Positions 1 to 10,686 of a stretch of 64,000 nt of DNA are shown here, piece after piece. Source of the stretch: Berberis thunbergii (taxonomy: Eukaryota; Streptophyta; Magnoliopsida; Ranunculales; Berberidaceae). The DNA is taken from contig QNQO01006228.1 of NCBI GenBank assembly GCA_003290165.1, forward strand, positions 186,001-250,000, read 5' to 3'. Every line of letters begins with the position of its first letter. The stretch's first letter is position 1. The translations under genes and the position numbers were made by a program. The notes beneath the pieces are model-generated. The model was not told the origin of the DNA. It ran no database searches and saw only the letters and a program-made list of their open reading frames with translations.

Positions 1-216
1 AGCAATGTTATTTGGGACTCTTGACTGTTATGATAACCTTTCATTGTTGCTTGATTTCAATGTTGCTTGGCTTGAAGTTATTCCAAGAAGTACACATAAG
101 CGTCCAGTTTTAGCTTTACCATCTTTTTCAATGTTGCCTGACTAACTATCATACTCAAAATACTAGTGCTAACTGACTAGTATGAATGATTTGTTTTTTG
201 GGCGTAAATCAAACAG

Positions 217-1118
217 AGCTTATGATAGAGTAGCTAATAAGTTCAGAGGATTGGAAGCAGATATAAATGTCAGTTTTAATGATTATAAAGAAGACTTGAA
301 ACAGGTGAGTTTGTATCTATGTTTGTGCGTTCTAGCTAGCTTATTTTACCAGTTTGTCTTTCACATTGTCAATACACTTATTCGCTTGGTTTCTGTGATT
401 AAAATGAATGATACTTAGGTTAATAAGATTGTATCGTCTGTGTATTAGATGAATAATCTAACAAAGGAGGAATTTGTTCATGTACTTCGTCGCCAAAGCA
501 CGGGGTTTCCTCGAGGAATCTCGAAATTCAGAGGAGTTACATTGCACAAATGTGGAAGATGGGAAGCTAGGATGGGGCAGTTTCTGGGCAAGAAGTATAC
601 TTTCACAGCTCTTAACCTATAAATTATAGCTTACCGTTTTCTCATAACCTAATTGGAATGCTTCTGGTGTGTATTGAGCAGATATGTCTATTTAGGCCTA
701 TTCGAAACTGAAATTGAAGCGGCCAGGTAAGATTTTTACAAGGTTTATTTAGCCTATCATGTCTTAAGATCTAAACTGTTGTCTGTGATTTTTGAGAAAC
801 AAATTTGGTTACTTTGCATTAGAACTTATGATAAAGCTGCAATCAAGTATAATGGGAAGGACGCTGTCACCAATTTTGATCCCAGTATTTATGAAAATGA
901 GCTAAACTCCAATGGTTAGTATTGAAGAGATTTATTTATTTTTGTTTATTTTTCACTTGCATTTGAGCTTTGATTAATTTTTTTTGGTTTGTAACAATGT
1001 ACAAGAAATGATCCAAACCACAATCTTGACTTGAGTCTGGGAAATTCAGTGACCAAGGATGGAGAAGCTCGTGAAGAAAATGATCAAAGATCCCTGCTAT
1101 TGTCGTTGGAGCCTGACT
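217..1118 (+). pseudogene. euAP2-type (TOE/RAP2.7-like) AP2 transcription factor, 3' exons, degenerate
   Basis: Exons bounded by AG/GT can be read at 217-304, 449-594, 682-726, 823-914 and about 1004-1118. They encode the end of a first AP2 domain ([11 protein letters not shown], then a [19 protein letters not shown] linker), a nearly complete second AP2 domain (motifs [57 protein letters not shown]) and the downstream HNLDLSLGNS motif of TOE-type proteins. Two AP2 domains with this linker define the euAP2 group, nuclear regulators of flowering time and floral identity. The first AP2 domain begins upstream of the window. The 823-914 and 1004-1118 exons do not join in frame, and a TAG follows SLLLSLEPD, so the copy looks non-functional. 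No miR172 target site was found downstream. Exon-like stretches at 1262-1350 and 1711-1800 may be further 3' exons but are not recognisable. It sits just inside a CACTA terminus and may be a captured fragment. Confidence 0.8.
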
Positions 1119-2080
1119 AGAGGAATAATAATCATGGCATTAAGCTCATGGCACGATATTTGTAACCTATTATTCGGTTTTGCTCATTATATTTGATTGT
1201 GAAATTGTAAACTTACCATGCAATCCAACTCTTATTCTAGTCATTTGACGAACAATTGAGTAGCAATGGTGCTTCTGAACAAGGAGGTGGCGACAAGAGA
1301 GACGCGATGAATCATCTTAATAACGCCCACTTGACGCCATTCTCTCTCAAGGTAAATGAAATGCAAAACATGTACTCCAGTGCTTCACATCCTTTATCAA
1401 TTTAGTTCACCAATTCATGTAACTTTTAGAGCTCTTACTCCTGATTTTTTTTTTTTCTAATGGTGCATGTGCATGGTAACACTACTTTACGTTGTGTGTG
1501 TGACTGGAAGTTGTAACATATAGGTGGGGTTGATATCTATCTTTTGTATGAATTTTGATGTCAAAGTTAGGTCACATAGACAGACAAATTATTGTATTTA
1601 TTATTTATTTATTTTTTGTAATGAAGACAAAAAATAAATACATAACAAAGCATTTAGGTTGACATTATTTATTTACTCTGATGATTCTGCAAATTGTGAT
1701 TTTAATGCAGTTCTGGTGATGTTGGTGACCTGATAATAGCCACGTCGGAAGACCAAGCTGATGCAGATCTTAAAGCAATTACTGTGTGCAAGATCACCTG
1801 AATTGTTGTATGTAAAAATTTTGTTTTATGTCCCATAGACGATCACTATGATTTATGTAGTTATTTAAGTTTAAGTGAGTTATATCTCAATTTGAGGTTG
1901 ACAAAGTATTTGGGATTGTATTTTTTTGTGATGGACAATTTATTGAGTATATGAAAATTAATATAATTTTATTATAAAATTAATATAATGACAAAAAAGG
2001 ATATGCCAAATCTTAAAATTAATATAATTTTATTATAAAAAATTCGTTTTTTCAATTTTATTTTGTTAGCCACGGCAACA
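1119..2080. other. AT-rich stretch with two exon-like pieces, otherwise nothing recognised
   Basis: An open stretch at 1262-1350 ends in a gtaaat donor. A second at about 1711-1800 follows a tgcag acceptor. Neither could be assigned, though they may be degenerate 3' exons of the upstream AP2 gene. From 1860 the DNA is AT-rich, with a repeated motif of the form TTAATATAATTTTATTATAAAA at about 1957-2040. Confidence 0.35.
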
Positions 2081-2669
2081 ACCGCCACAGTTTTGTCGAA
2101 TTGATTTGAAGATTAGCCACGACAATCTGACCGTCACTAATGGTTATTTCTATTCGGGACTTAGCGACGGCACGAAGCCGTCACTAACTAGCCATGGCAA
2201 TCTGGCCGTCACTGATGGTTATTTCTATTCAAGACTTAGTGACGGCACGAAGCCGTCACTAACTAGCCACGACAATCTGCCCGTCGCTGATGGTCATTTC
2301 TATTCGGGACTTAGCGATGACACGAAGCCGTCACTAACTAGCCACGACAATCTGCCCGTCGCTGATGGTCATTTCTATTCGGGACTTAGCGACGACACGA
2401 AGTCATCGCTAGCTAGCCACGACAATCTGCTCGTCGCTAATATGTATTTGAATTTGGAAATTAGCGACGACACTTTTTAAATTAGCGTCGGTGTGTAGTT
2501 GTCGCCAATTAGCCACGGCTATTTTGCCGTCGCTGATTCAAATAGCGACGATAATTGTTGCTACGGGATTGCGACGGTTGTTTTGCCATCGCAGATTCCT
2601 TTTAGCTACGGTTTTGGGACAATTAGCAACGGATTTTAGCCGTTGCTGATGTCAATTTTTTTTGTAGTG
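2080..2669. mobile_element. Right subterminal region and terminus of a CACTA (En/Spm) element
   Basis: The stretch ends in TTTTTTTTGTAGTG at 2669, which on the other strand reads CACTACAAAAAAAA, the standard CACTA terminus. Immediately inside are many degenerate copies of AGC(G/A)ACGG...CCGTCGCTA-type motifs in both orientations, typical of transposase-binding subterminal repeats. The base triplet following the terminus is GAG (2670-2672). The left terminus and its matching triplet were not found, so the element probably begins upstream of the window and would then include the AP2 exons. Confidence 0.75.
2113..2479 (+). repeat. 75-bp tandem repeat, about five units, inside CACTA subterminal DNA
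   Basis: Units start near 2113, 2188, 2263, 2338 and 2413. Each opens AGCCACGACAATCTG (or a close variant) and contains GACTTAGCGACG and CGAAGCCGTCACTAACT. Units 3 and 4 are almost identical. The period is an exact multiple of three and the array stays open for 124 codons (2106-2480), giving a 25-residue peptide repeat. The motif content matches CACTA terminal repeats, so the open frame is probably a by-product. Confidence 0.85.
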
Positions 2670-3278
2670 GAGCTAAGAAGATGAAGGTAAGAGGGAGGAT
2701 CAAAGCTAGTGTCATTTGGGTGAAGATGTTTTTGAATGAAGATATGAGTTTAAAAGACTCTATAGATTCCGAAGAAGCCAAGAAACTGGAGTTATGTTTG
2801 CTCTCTATCCATGATTCCTTCCTTATTCCTCTTCTTCCCTTGGAGAAGCTAATAAATGGTGGAATTATATTAAAGTAAATTACTTTGAACAGTCCAAGTA
2901 TGAACTACAAAAGTCAGCTCCCTTCTACTTGGACACTGTCCTGATGCAAATGTATTGGGTTGGTTATCAATAGAGCTGAGGGAACAAAATGAAACAAAAC
3001 AAAATAAATTATTTCTAGTTCAGCAGTCAACATGTATCCTTCCTCAGCTTCTGCAAGACACAGAAGAAGAATTCATTTCCAGAAGAAACAATTATTGACA
3101 GAGGATTCAAGGAACTCTAGTTTCTTGGTTTCTTTGGCATCTGTCTACAGAGAATCCTTAAAAATCATATCTTCATTCAAAAATATATTCTTCCACATAA
3201 CTCTAGCCTTAGTTGAAATTAGACTAACATGTCCAAACTTTTATATTGAATTTGTGATTTGTTTGTCATATTGGGTTT
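2670..3278. other. No gene recognised
   Basis: Unique-looking DNA between the CACTA terminus and the hAT element. A 65-codon open frame at 2681-2878 and a 126-codon one at 3032-3412 have no recognisable domains. The second runs into the hAT element. Confidence 0.4.
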
Positions 3279-4175
3279 TAGGGATGGCAGTGGGGCGGAT
3301 ACGAATTTTTAATTTGTATCCATTTATTAATCGGGGTGGACACGAATTTAGCCATATCCGCCCCGCGGATATCCGTTTAGGTATTGATATTACAAAATTA
3401 CCCTCGACTTAAAAGCAAAAAAAAAGGCCCTATATGCCTCACTCACGTCTCTTCATTTTTTTCTCACAGACTCACAGAGATGAAACGAAGAAGTGAAGAG
3501 AGAAAACTCTCGGTCTCCTCTCCATCTCTGTCTCGGTCGCCTTTACACCTCGGCCACAGACCAACAAAAAGTTTCTCTTGGCTGCCATCGTCTCCTTCTA
3601 TGCGCTGTCTCGGTCTCCTCTCCATCTCGGCCAAAGACCAATGGGCAACAAGCCTCTCTCCATCTCCGCCGCGTCGTTCTTCTTAAAAAAATAATTTGAT
3701 CTAAGATCTGACAGCGAAATCAGATCACGATGGAGATCAAGGGTCGAACTCAAATCTGTCGGCCGAACTCTTCATCTCCTCTTCATTTCCCCTCCCTCAA
3801 AGGTCAAACTCAGATCTGTCGGCCGCCTCTCTCTCCCCTCCCCTCCCTTCCAAAGCTTCAAGATACAGATCTCAGATCTGAAATCAAAGATTTTTTTTTT
3901 TGTAATTTTTTGGACGAATTCTCTGTAATTCTTTGCAATTCTCTATGATTCTTTGTAATTTTTTGTAAGATATGAGTTATATCAAATAATGAAGTATATT
4001 TTCTATAATTATTTGTTATAATTTTGTGCGGATTGGCGGAGCGGGGCGGATCCGCACGGGGCGGTTACGAATTTTAATTAAAATTGTAAACGGATTGGCG
4101 GGGCGGATTGGGGGATCCATTATTCCTGACGGACCGGGGATGGATTTGCTCAAATCTGCCCCGTTGCCATCCCTA
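3279..4175. mobile_element. Non-autonomous hAT element, 897 bp
   Basis: The left terminus TAGGGATGGCAGTGGGGCGGAT and the right terminus ATCTGCCCCGTTGCCATCCCTA are inverted copies with few mismatches. A perfect 8-bp target duplication TTGGGTTT flanks it (3271-3278 and 4176-4183). Subterminal DNA is rich in GGGGCGG/CCGCCCC motifs. The interior, with CT-rich repeats near 3420-3860, shows no transposase. The TSD length and terminal sequence fit the hAT superfamily. Confidence 0.9.
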
Positions 4176-4183
4176 TTGGGTTT

Positions 4184-5224
4184 GCTCGTGTATCATCACA
4201 AGAAAAAGACAATTATTTCCCCCTGTATCTTCCTTACTTAACTCTTAAGCAATTATTGTGATTTTGTTTTTCGAGTTAATTTCGGACTCCTGATTTTAAG
4301 AAATATTTCGTGAAATATGTTATTTTTTATAGAAAAAAATGTAAAGAACATAAATTATATATTTTTAATCTCTTAAATACTACATAAAAAGTCTCACACG
4401 ACTCGTGGTGTCATACAAACTGAATATTACATCAAAATCAATCACATAACAAACTTTTGATACTATAATAATATTATAATATATAAAAATTAAAATATTT
4501 ATTTCTTTTCTTAGAAAATTTTTGACATATTTCGAGAAATCACATTCCTTCTTTTAAGTACTCCCATATCACTTCTTCCCCCAAAAAACTTTCACTTCTC
4601 GTCTTCTCTTTTTCTGCGTTTCAACCACTCACTGAGGAGATTGGAAGGGTCTGCCTGAGTTTTTGAAATACAAAAAACTCAAACCCGATTCATCTCCATT
4701 TCACCAACGTCTCCTCCCTTTATTTATTTATTAAATTTTTTTTCAGATTATGCTGGTTACCACTTAGTTCCTTTAGTTAGATTAATGTTCTCTTCTGTGT
4801 TTTGCACGTTTCCGGAGTACTACGATCCTAGAATAAGTTGCCAATCTTTTATTGTCACTGTCTTCTCGACAGAGGTCACTCATCTTTTCACCATTTATTT
4901 CACAACAACCCCATCAGTTCATAGTCATACCCACTCTTCAATGGGTAATCATATGCCCTCATCTTTAGTTTCCCGCCATGATAGAATCCTAAGATCTTCT
5001 GAGCAAGTAATAGTCCTTCAATGTTATGATTCTCACTTGGTTTCCGATACATGCACATATCTTTTCCAAGCGCATCATTGCTATGGAACCCTGCTAATGG
5101 ATTCCTCTACTCACATTCACACTCCTATTCCATTAATTCTCTCTGAACTCAACATAAATCTACCCCCTCAATAACCAACTTCCCCGCACTCCACTTCATT
5201 TTCTCCCATTCAAAACCTGCCACC
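4184..5224. other. Unassigned DNA upstream of the LINE, possibly its 5' part
   Basis: AT-rich to about 4600, then pyrimidine-rich. A 129-codon open frame at 4785-5174 runs in the LINE direction with no known domain. Proximity suggests it could be the LINE 5' UTR or N-terminal ORF1, but no 5' LINE boundary was found. Confidence 0.3.
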
Positions 5225-5232
5225 AACTCAAC

Positions 5233-6056
5233 CAGGGGCGGATCTATTTGTTGGATAAGGGGGTCAATTGCCCCCCTTATAATTTTGAAAAATTCCATTA
5301 AGTTAATTGTATGTTTTATCTTGCCCCCCTTTAAAATTTTAGATTGCCCCTCTTTATATATAAACTTGGCTATTGACTCCAGATTATTTTAAAACAAAGA
5401 GTTTTGTTTTCTATTTTTTAAACTCCACCTTCACCAATCTCAATCCCAATCCCACTCCATCTTTTTTTCTTATGTTTAATCTCTCTCTCTCTCTCTCCTT
5501 TTTCTAATTCCCATATATCCGCCCACCATCTCTCTCTTTTTCTTTTTTTAATCCCTCTCTATTTTAATTCCCACCATTAATTGAGTTGGAGACCGGAGGA
5601 AGGGAAATTATACATTTCAAGAATTTTTTTAAAATTTCTATCTATTTAATCTCTTTATTTTAGATTAAACAATTATAAATTTTAGATTTCAAAAGTTGTT
5701 GTTTGTTTGCTTCGTCCGAGCTAGCCCAAAAGGAAAAAGTTCTCCATCCACTCTAGTCCAAAGAATAGACACTACTTAGGCTACTGCTGCTACTACTACT
5801 TGGACTTAGATTGTACTGTTATGCTTGCCTCAACGCCAAAAAGTTAGAAAGAAAGCAGAGCTATGCTTCTCGCCAACTCTCATCTTATACCACCATGCTT
5901 AATTTTGTTTTTTCCAATTCAAAAAGGTGAACTCTTCATTTGCTAACTATAGTTGAATTAATCATGTCATGTATATTTGTCTAGTTGAACAGTTGTATAG
6001 TAAAATAGTTGTGTACTGTTTGCCCCCCTTTGTCTGCAATCCTAGATCCGCCCCTG
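5233..6056. mobile_element. Non-autonomous hAT element, 824 bp
   Basis: Terminal inverted repeats CAGGGGCGGATCTA at the left and TAGATCCGCCCCTG at the right. Perfect 8-bp target duplication AACTCAAC at 5225-5232 and 6057-6064. Just inside both ends are TTGCCCCCCTT-like tracts. No transposase domain is readable inside, so it depends on another element for movement. Confidence 0.92.
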
Positions 6057-6301
6057 AACTCAACACCTTTCTTTTCAACCTTTCCAATTCTTCCATAACG
6101 CAAACCACACTTCCAACAGTCCTCGCTCTATACTCTCTCCAATCTTTTTGCCAACATCATATTCTCTATCATTATCCCCATCAACCGCAATGACTTCTCC
6201 ACTGACGATAAGAACATCTCCCCCTCCCTTCCTGCCACCCGTGGATCCAGTCTACACCTATGATGACTTCCATGGCCCATGGACTACAAACACAATAAGA
6301 T

Positions 6302-7101
6302 TTGTTGTCTACTGTGGTAAGCATGCCATCGTCTTCATCCCAAGACATGAACATCCATCAATTGGGTCAGCAATTCACGGATGAGCTTACAATCTCTGAA
6401 CCATCATTTGCAACTTGTGATGAAGAGGAGACGAAGGTCAAACCCATGAGCACAGTGGCTAAGTTTTATAATGTTCACTTCCTCCGAGCTGATGTGTTAG
6501 TGAAACGTATGTTACCCCAATGGGAGATAACCAAACCCATTCATGTTGAGAAGCTGAGCAGTGTTCTTGACACCTCCAACCAGTATTATCTCATGGAGTT
6601 CACGGATCAGGAGGATAAAGACAAAGTGCTCATCAGGGCTGTGGTCCCTAATGCGAAGTTTAGTTTTAGTTAAGGAGTGGTGTGCTCGGTACCTCACTAT
6701 CAACTTTGATCGGGTCCCATGTTGGATAAGAATGCATGAATTCCCTCCTAAAAAGCTTCCCTCACCAAATGTCACTACGTTGGCTGAATGTTATAGAGCC
6801 GCTAATGGAGGTCGACCTACAATCAATCAATGATCTATCTACCACATTTATCAGATTCAAAGTTTGGATTGATACTTCTCGTCATTTGCCGAGCATGATG
6901 AGGACTACTTTCGGCATTAACAGAGGCAAACAGTTCCAGGTTAGATTCAGTTATGAAAATATGCCAAGCTTCTGTTTCTGTTGCGGTCTAGTAGGACATA
7001 AGGTTGGAGACGACTGTTCGATGTACTCTAAGCCACCAACTCAGCACAAGATTCTTATATTAAACAATATGCTCTTCAAAGAGTGCTCCCCTTCAGTGTA
7101 G
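6302..7101 (+). pseudogene. LINE ORF1, gag-like protein (DUF4283 plus zinc knuckle), frameshifted
   Basis: ORF1 proteins of plant L1 elements bind the element RNA. Three overlapping frames, 6302-6673, about 6650-6833 and about 6790-7101, must be joined to read the protein, so at least two frameshifts are present. The first part contains a DUF4283-like segment ending near FTDQEDKDKVLIRAVVPNA. The second has the family motif VPCWIRMHEFPP. The third has FKVWIDTSRHLP and then the zinc knuckle CFCCGLVGHKVGDDC (C-X2-C-X4-H-X5-C) at about 6978-7018. This arrangement is typical of plant LINE ORF1. A start further upstream, near 6190, is possible. Confidence 0.75.
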
Positions 7102-7562
7102 AATCTCAAATTTGGTGTCGTCCCAATGGTTAGCAACAAATGCAAACTAGCAGAGGTAGGCAACCTCCTAATAGGTTCACAGTCTCTCTAGCTTCTGTAA
7201 TTCAGGCTGGCAAAATAGCGGTTCCGAAGTAACTTACTCATAGAACTTCTAGCTCCACAGAACACACCCCTCAAGAGACCCCTCTTCTACTGCTTGGTGA
7301 TTCGTCAAATACAGAACAATACGAATATCGAGAAATGGGCTCCAACTCATAGTTTGGATTGAAAGAATATGAAACTCGGGTTTCTCACTGTCACCGATTC
7401 CAACTCAGCCACCCGCCACCCAACTGACTCACCAGGTACACTAAATGACCATTAATCACAATCTTACTTGCACCCTATTTACCACCATTAGTTTAACTAC
7501 CTCTCACCAATCACAACTACCAGCTACCTCCCATTCATTAGCTTCAAAGTCATCACCGATCC

Positions 7563-8164
7563 TGTAATACCTTGAGTAGGCGGGTTCTGAGACTGACAGC
7601 TCCATGTGTGGGCAAGCTCAGGAGGCTGGCAAGTTACCAAGTGTGAGTGGACTCAGAGGCTGACAGACTACCTCGGTGTTATAGTCCCACATCGCCTAGG
7701 TGAGGGATGAAGATGTGTTATATATGTACGAGTTTGAATCTACATGATAATGCGTTTTAAAGCCGTGCGGGTAGTTAGGCTGGGCCCAGAGCGGACAATA
7801 TTGTATCATGTAGATCGGGTCGTGACAGAATGGTATCAGAGCTGGAACCAGTCGGAAGTGTGCCAACGAGAATGTTGGGCCCTAAGGGGGGTGAATTGTA
7901 ATACCCTGAATGGGTGGGCTCTGAGGCATTACAGCTCCATGTGTGGGCGAGCTCAGGAGGCTGGTAGACTACCAAGTGTGAGCAGACTCAGAGGCTGGCA
8001 GGCTACTTCGGTGTTATAGTCTCACATCGCCTGGGTGAGGGATGAAGATTTGCTATATATGTACGAGTTTTGATCTACATGACACAACGCATTTTTTAGG
8101 CATACGGGTAGTTAGACTGGGCCCAAAGCGGACAATATTGTATCATGTGGATCGGGTCATGACA
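7563..8164 (+). mobile_element. TRIM retrotransposon, 602 bp, plus orientation
   Basis: Two direct repeats, 7563-7827 and 7897-8164, both start TGTAATACC and end GGGTC(G/A)TGACA. Between them are only 69 bp: a tRNA-Met-type primer-binding site (TGGTATCAGAGC at 7831-7842) and a purine tract AAGGGGGGTG just before the second repeat. The flanks GATCC (7558-7562) and AATCC (8165-8169) look like a 5-bp target duplication with one change. It has no coding capacity. Its LTR end resembles that of the TRIM at 52623-53176. Confidence 0.9.
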
Positions 8165-8295
8165 AATCCCCTCCACGCAATCTCCATCACCTTCAATCTC
8201 GACAACCCAATTTATTCCTATACAAACTCCATTGCCTCACTCAAACCCACCTGACAACAACAAACAAATAAAATGTCTATTTGTTGAGGGGATTG

Positions 8296-8476
8296 AGGGG
8301 GCTCCTGCGCAGGAAGCACAGGAAGAGGTCATGTGCACCTCTCTGAGCCGTTAGATCTGATCCATCGATTCAGATCGATGGATTTCAATTTTTTTTTTTA
8401 AATCCCATTTTTTAAAATCCATCAATCTGAACCGTCAGATATGACGGCTGAAGGAGCTTTACCGCAACCGCCCCCT
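8296..8476. mobile_element. Possible MITE, about 181 bp
   Basis: The ends are imperfect inverted repeats (AGGGGGCTCCTGCGC at left, CCGCAACCGCCCCCT at right). The interior holds inverted segments around GAGCCGTTAGATCTGATCCATCG and CAATCTGAACCGTCAGAT. No convincing target duplication was found, so the call is tentative. Confidence 0.4.
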
Positions 8477-8484
8477 CTCACCAC

Positions 8485-9468
8485 ATGTCACTCTTTGCAA
8501 TGCCTCTATCACTGTTCCTACTACTCATGTCACCCAAATCCAATACAACTTGTCATCAGTTGCAAAGCGTAAACTCCCATGCTCTTCAAATTGTGGGAGG
8601 CTCTTGTAAATCATTAAATGTTTTGCTCATAGTGGTCCCACATGCACATGACACGACTATGCCTTACCACGCCAACTTAGCAGCTCTTATTTCTTCTCGG
8701 ACTACAACAAGCTAGCATGTCCAAGAGACTGTGCCCTGTGCTCATGTTCATTCACAGTACCCCACAAAATACCAAGCTACAAATTGAGATAAGGAACCCA
8801 ATTCAACTCGATCTACTAACCCCCTTTCTGAGCATTCATTGATCTCAAACTCAATGGTTCATAATTTGGGAAACTATTCCTTGGAGGGGTCGCACGCACA
8901 CAAGCTTCTTAAACCAACCATCAACATTTCAAGTACTGCTCACTTAGTGACTAAGCAAATCTTTGGCCCACAGTCCCCCTCTATCTATGCCATGGTTGAT
9001 TCATTCATCGTAGAACCACCGACAATGGAGAATCCACATGGTGGCTTGTTTCACCCAACTGCTTTAATTGAGATCCGACCCCCGCTCTCAGCTACTTATG
9101 GCTCCATGGATGCTCAGGTTCACAATCAAACAACCTTTCCAATCAATTAGGAAGGTATGGATCAACATGTGTCTCACACTGATCAGATGCGTGAAGCAAG
9201 AAGGAGACCAGTTATGATATGCAAGGCAAAACGCCAAGAGAGACTCCTGGTTTCCTCTCTCAAACACAATGGTCATGCTTCTATCTCCATTCAGTCAATC
9301 AGCTCAGCTCATTGCATGCATTTTGCAGTCGCTGCACCTCATGGCAAGAGGAAGTTCGATCTTGCTCAAGAAGAAGAAGGATTCCTGCTCATGACCAAAC
9401 GTCATATGACGGAGATCCCCATTCAGTACCTTAAAACTCCAACTCCCACTTAGTTAAAATCCCCCCAA
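8485..9468 (+). pseudogene. Probable LINE ORF1 C-terminal tail, degenerate
   Basis: Several short open frames on the LINE strand (8485-8715, 8839-9150, 9157-9453) have low complexity in Ser, Thr, Pro and His, as in the variable tails of plant LINE ORF1. No domain is recognised. The stretch resumes after the copia insertion at 19581-19768, and its reading is interrupted in several places. Assignment rests on position. Confidence 0.4.
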
Positions 9469-9473
9469 CCCAA

Positions 9474-9712
9474 TGATAGAAAGTATCCGAGCTAGTTTGT
9501 TAGTATGAGCTGTTGTTTGTTAGTGTATTATGATAGGCTGTAATGATGAGCTGTAGTTTGTTAGTATTAGTTGTAATCTGTTGTAATCTGTAGTTTGTTA
9601 TGATAGGCTGTAAGAATGTAATCTGATACGTCAATATAAATAGATACAATAGACTCTGTATTGCTAGTTAAGCAAAAGCAGAGAGATTCAGTTTGTTCAT
9701 ATAATTCTATCT
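9474..9712 (+). repeat. 5' LTR of copia-1
   Basis: Starts TGATAGAAAGTATC and ends TTCTATCT. It differs from the 3' LTR by five substitutions over 239 bp by eye (about 2%), so the insertion is comparatively recent. Confidence 0.95.
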
Positions 9713-9724
9713 TGGTATCAAAGT
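9713..9724 (+). promoter_or_regulatory. Primer-binding site of copia-1
   Basis: TGGTATCAAAG directly follows the LTR. It resembles the usual tRNA-iMet complement TGGTATCAGAGC with a substitution. Confidence 0.8.
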
Positions 9725-10059
9725 TTTTGAGCTCCTCTCACTATAAGAAAAGAGTAATTTAGCGGCGGGTATTTAGCGACGGTCATGAAAACTGCCGCTA
9801 AGTACTTTTTTCAACGACGGTTTTTTAACCGTCGCACAATAGTATTATTTAATAACGGTTGTGGTTATTTGCGATTGTGTTAACCGTCGTTATAGGCTCG
9901 GTCAAGGCTCGGCGTGGTGGCAATAAGATGCAAATGGGGTGCAACTAACATATCTAATTCTTTGAAAGATCTTAATAAAATCCAATGGCTGAGTTTTAGC
10001 CCCAAATTACAAACCTAACCCCATTTTCTCTTTTAGATCCCACACACAATTGCTGCAGT

Positions 10060-10135
10060 TTCAGAGGAAGGGGAAGAAACGAAGGAGGAAGAAGAAGAAG
10101 AAGGAAGAAGACGAAGGAGGACGAAGAAGTGATTG
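10060..10135 (+). repeat. GAA/GGA-rich microsatellite in CACTA-1
   Basis: Purine-only tract of AAGAAGAAG and GGAGGA units. A similar, longer tract occupies the equivalent place in CACTA-2 (20100-20395), each not far inside the left terminus. Confidence 0.7.
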
Positions 10136-10686
10136 TGGTGAGTCTCTCTGTCTCTCTTATCACTCTTTGGTTTGACTCTCTGCCTCTCTTCTCACTGTAT
10201 ATTTCCATTGATCTTTACTGCCCTTCTTAACAACTGTTGTTCTGTTATGTTCTCTTCTCTTCATGCATGGTTGATGGTTGATATAATGCTCTCTCTGACA
10301 GTTATGGATCTGTTATACATTTTAACTGCATTGGTGTCAAGCAATGTGCCACCCAAAAACAGAAAACTAGAACTGTGGACCTGTGAAATTTGTAGCTTCA
10401 CATAATTTGTTTCAATTCCCATCTCGGATGCTATGGCTCGTGCAACCAAACACATTAGTTTCTTCCGTACATTAATTTCTTGAGACGGTATGAGTGTGTG
10501 ATTGCCATTTTATATTATGGTCTCTCTTTGTTTTTCTAGGTTTAAGTTCACAAAGAGAACAAATTCTGGTGACTTTCTCAAATGGTTAAATGAGTTCTAC
10601 TAAAATATTCAATTGATTATCTGTACAGAACTACATTTCTCAGAGGCATTATTACCACAATTCATACAGGATTCCTGTAGTGAAAC

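Noticed and set aside
1262..1800. A miR172 target site expected in a TOE-like gene
   Set aside because: A GCAGTTCTGGTGATG stretch near 1709 is only superficially similar; the canonical CTGCAGCATCATCAGGATTC site is absent.
2113..2479. Regular repeats suggesting a CRISPR array
   Set aside because: The units are contiguous 75-bp tandem repeats without unique spacers, in plant transposon DNA.
2106..2480. A 124-codon open frame with five 25-residue repeats
   Set aside because: The DNA repeats are CACTA subterminal motifs; the frame follows from a 75-bp period and has no known domain, so it is recorded as a repeat only.
4785..5174. 129-codon open frame
   Set aside because: No domain, odd composition, and no link to the LINE ORF1 can be shown; kept only as unassigned DNA.
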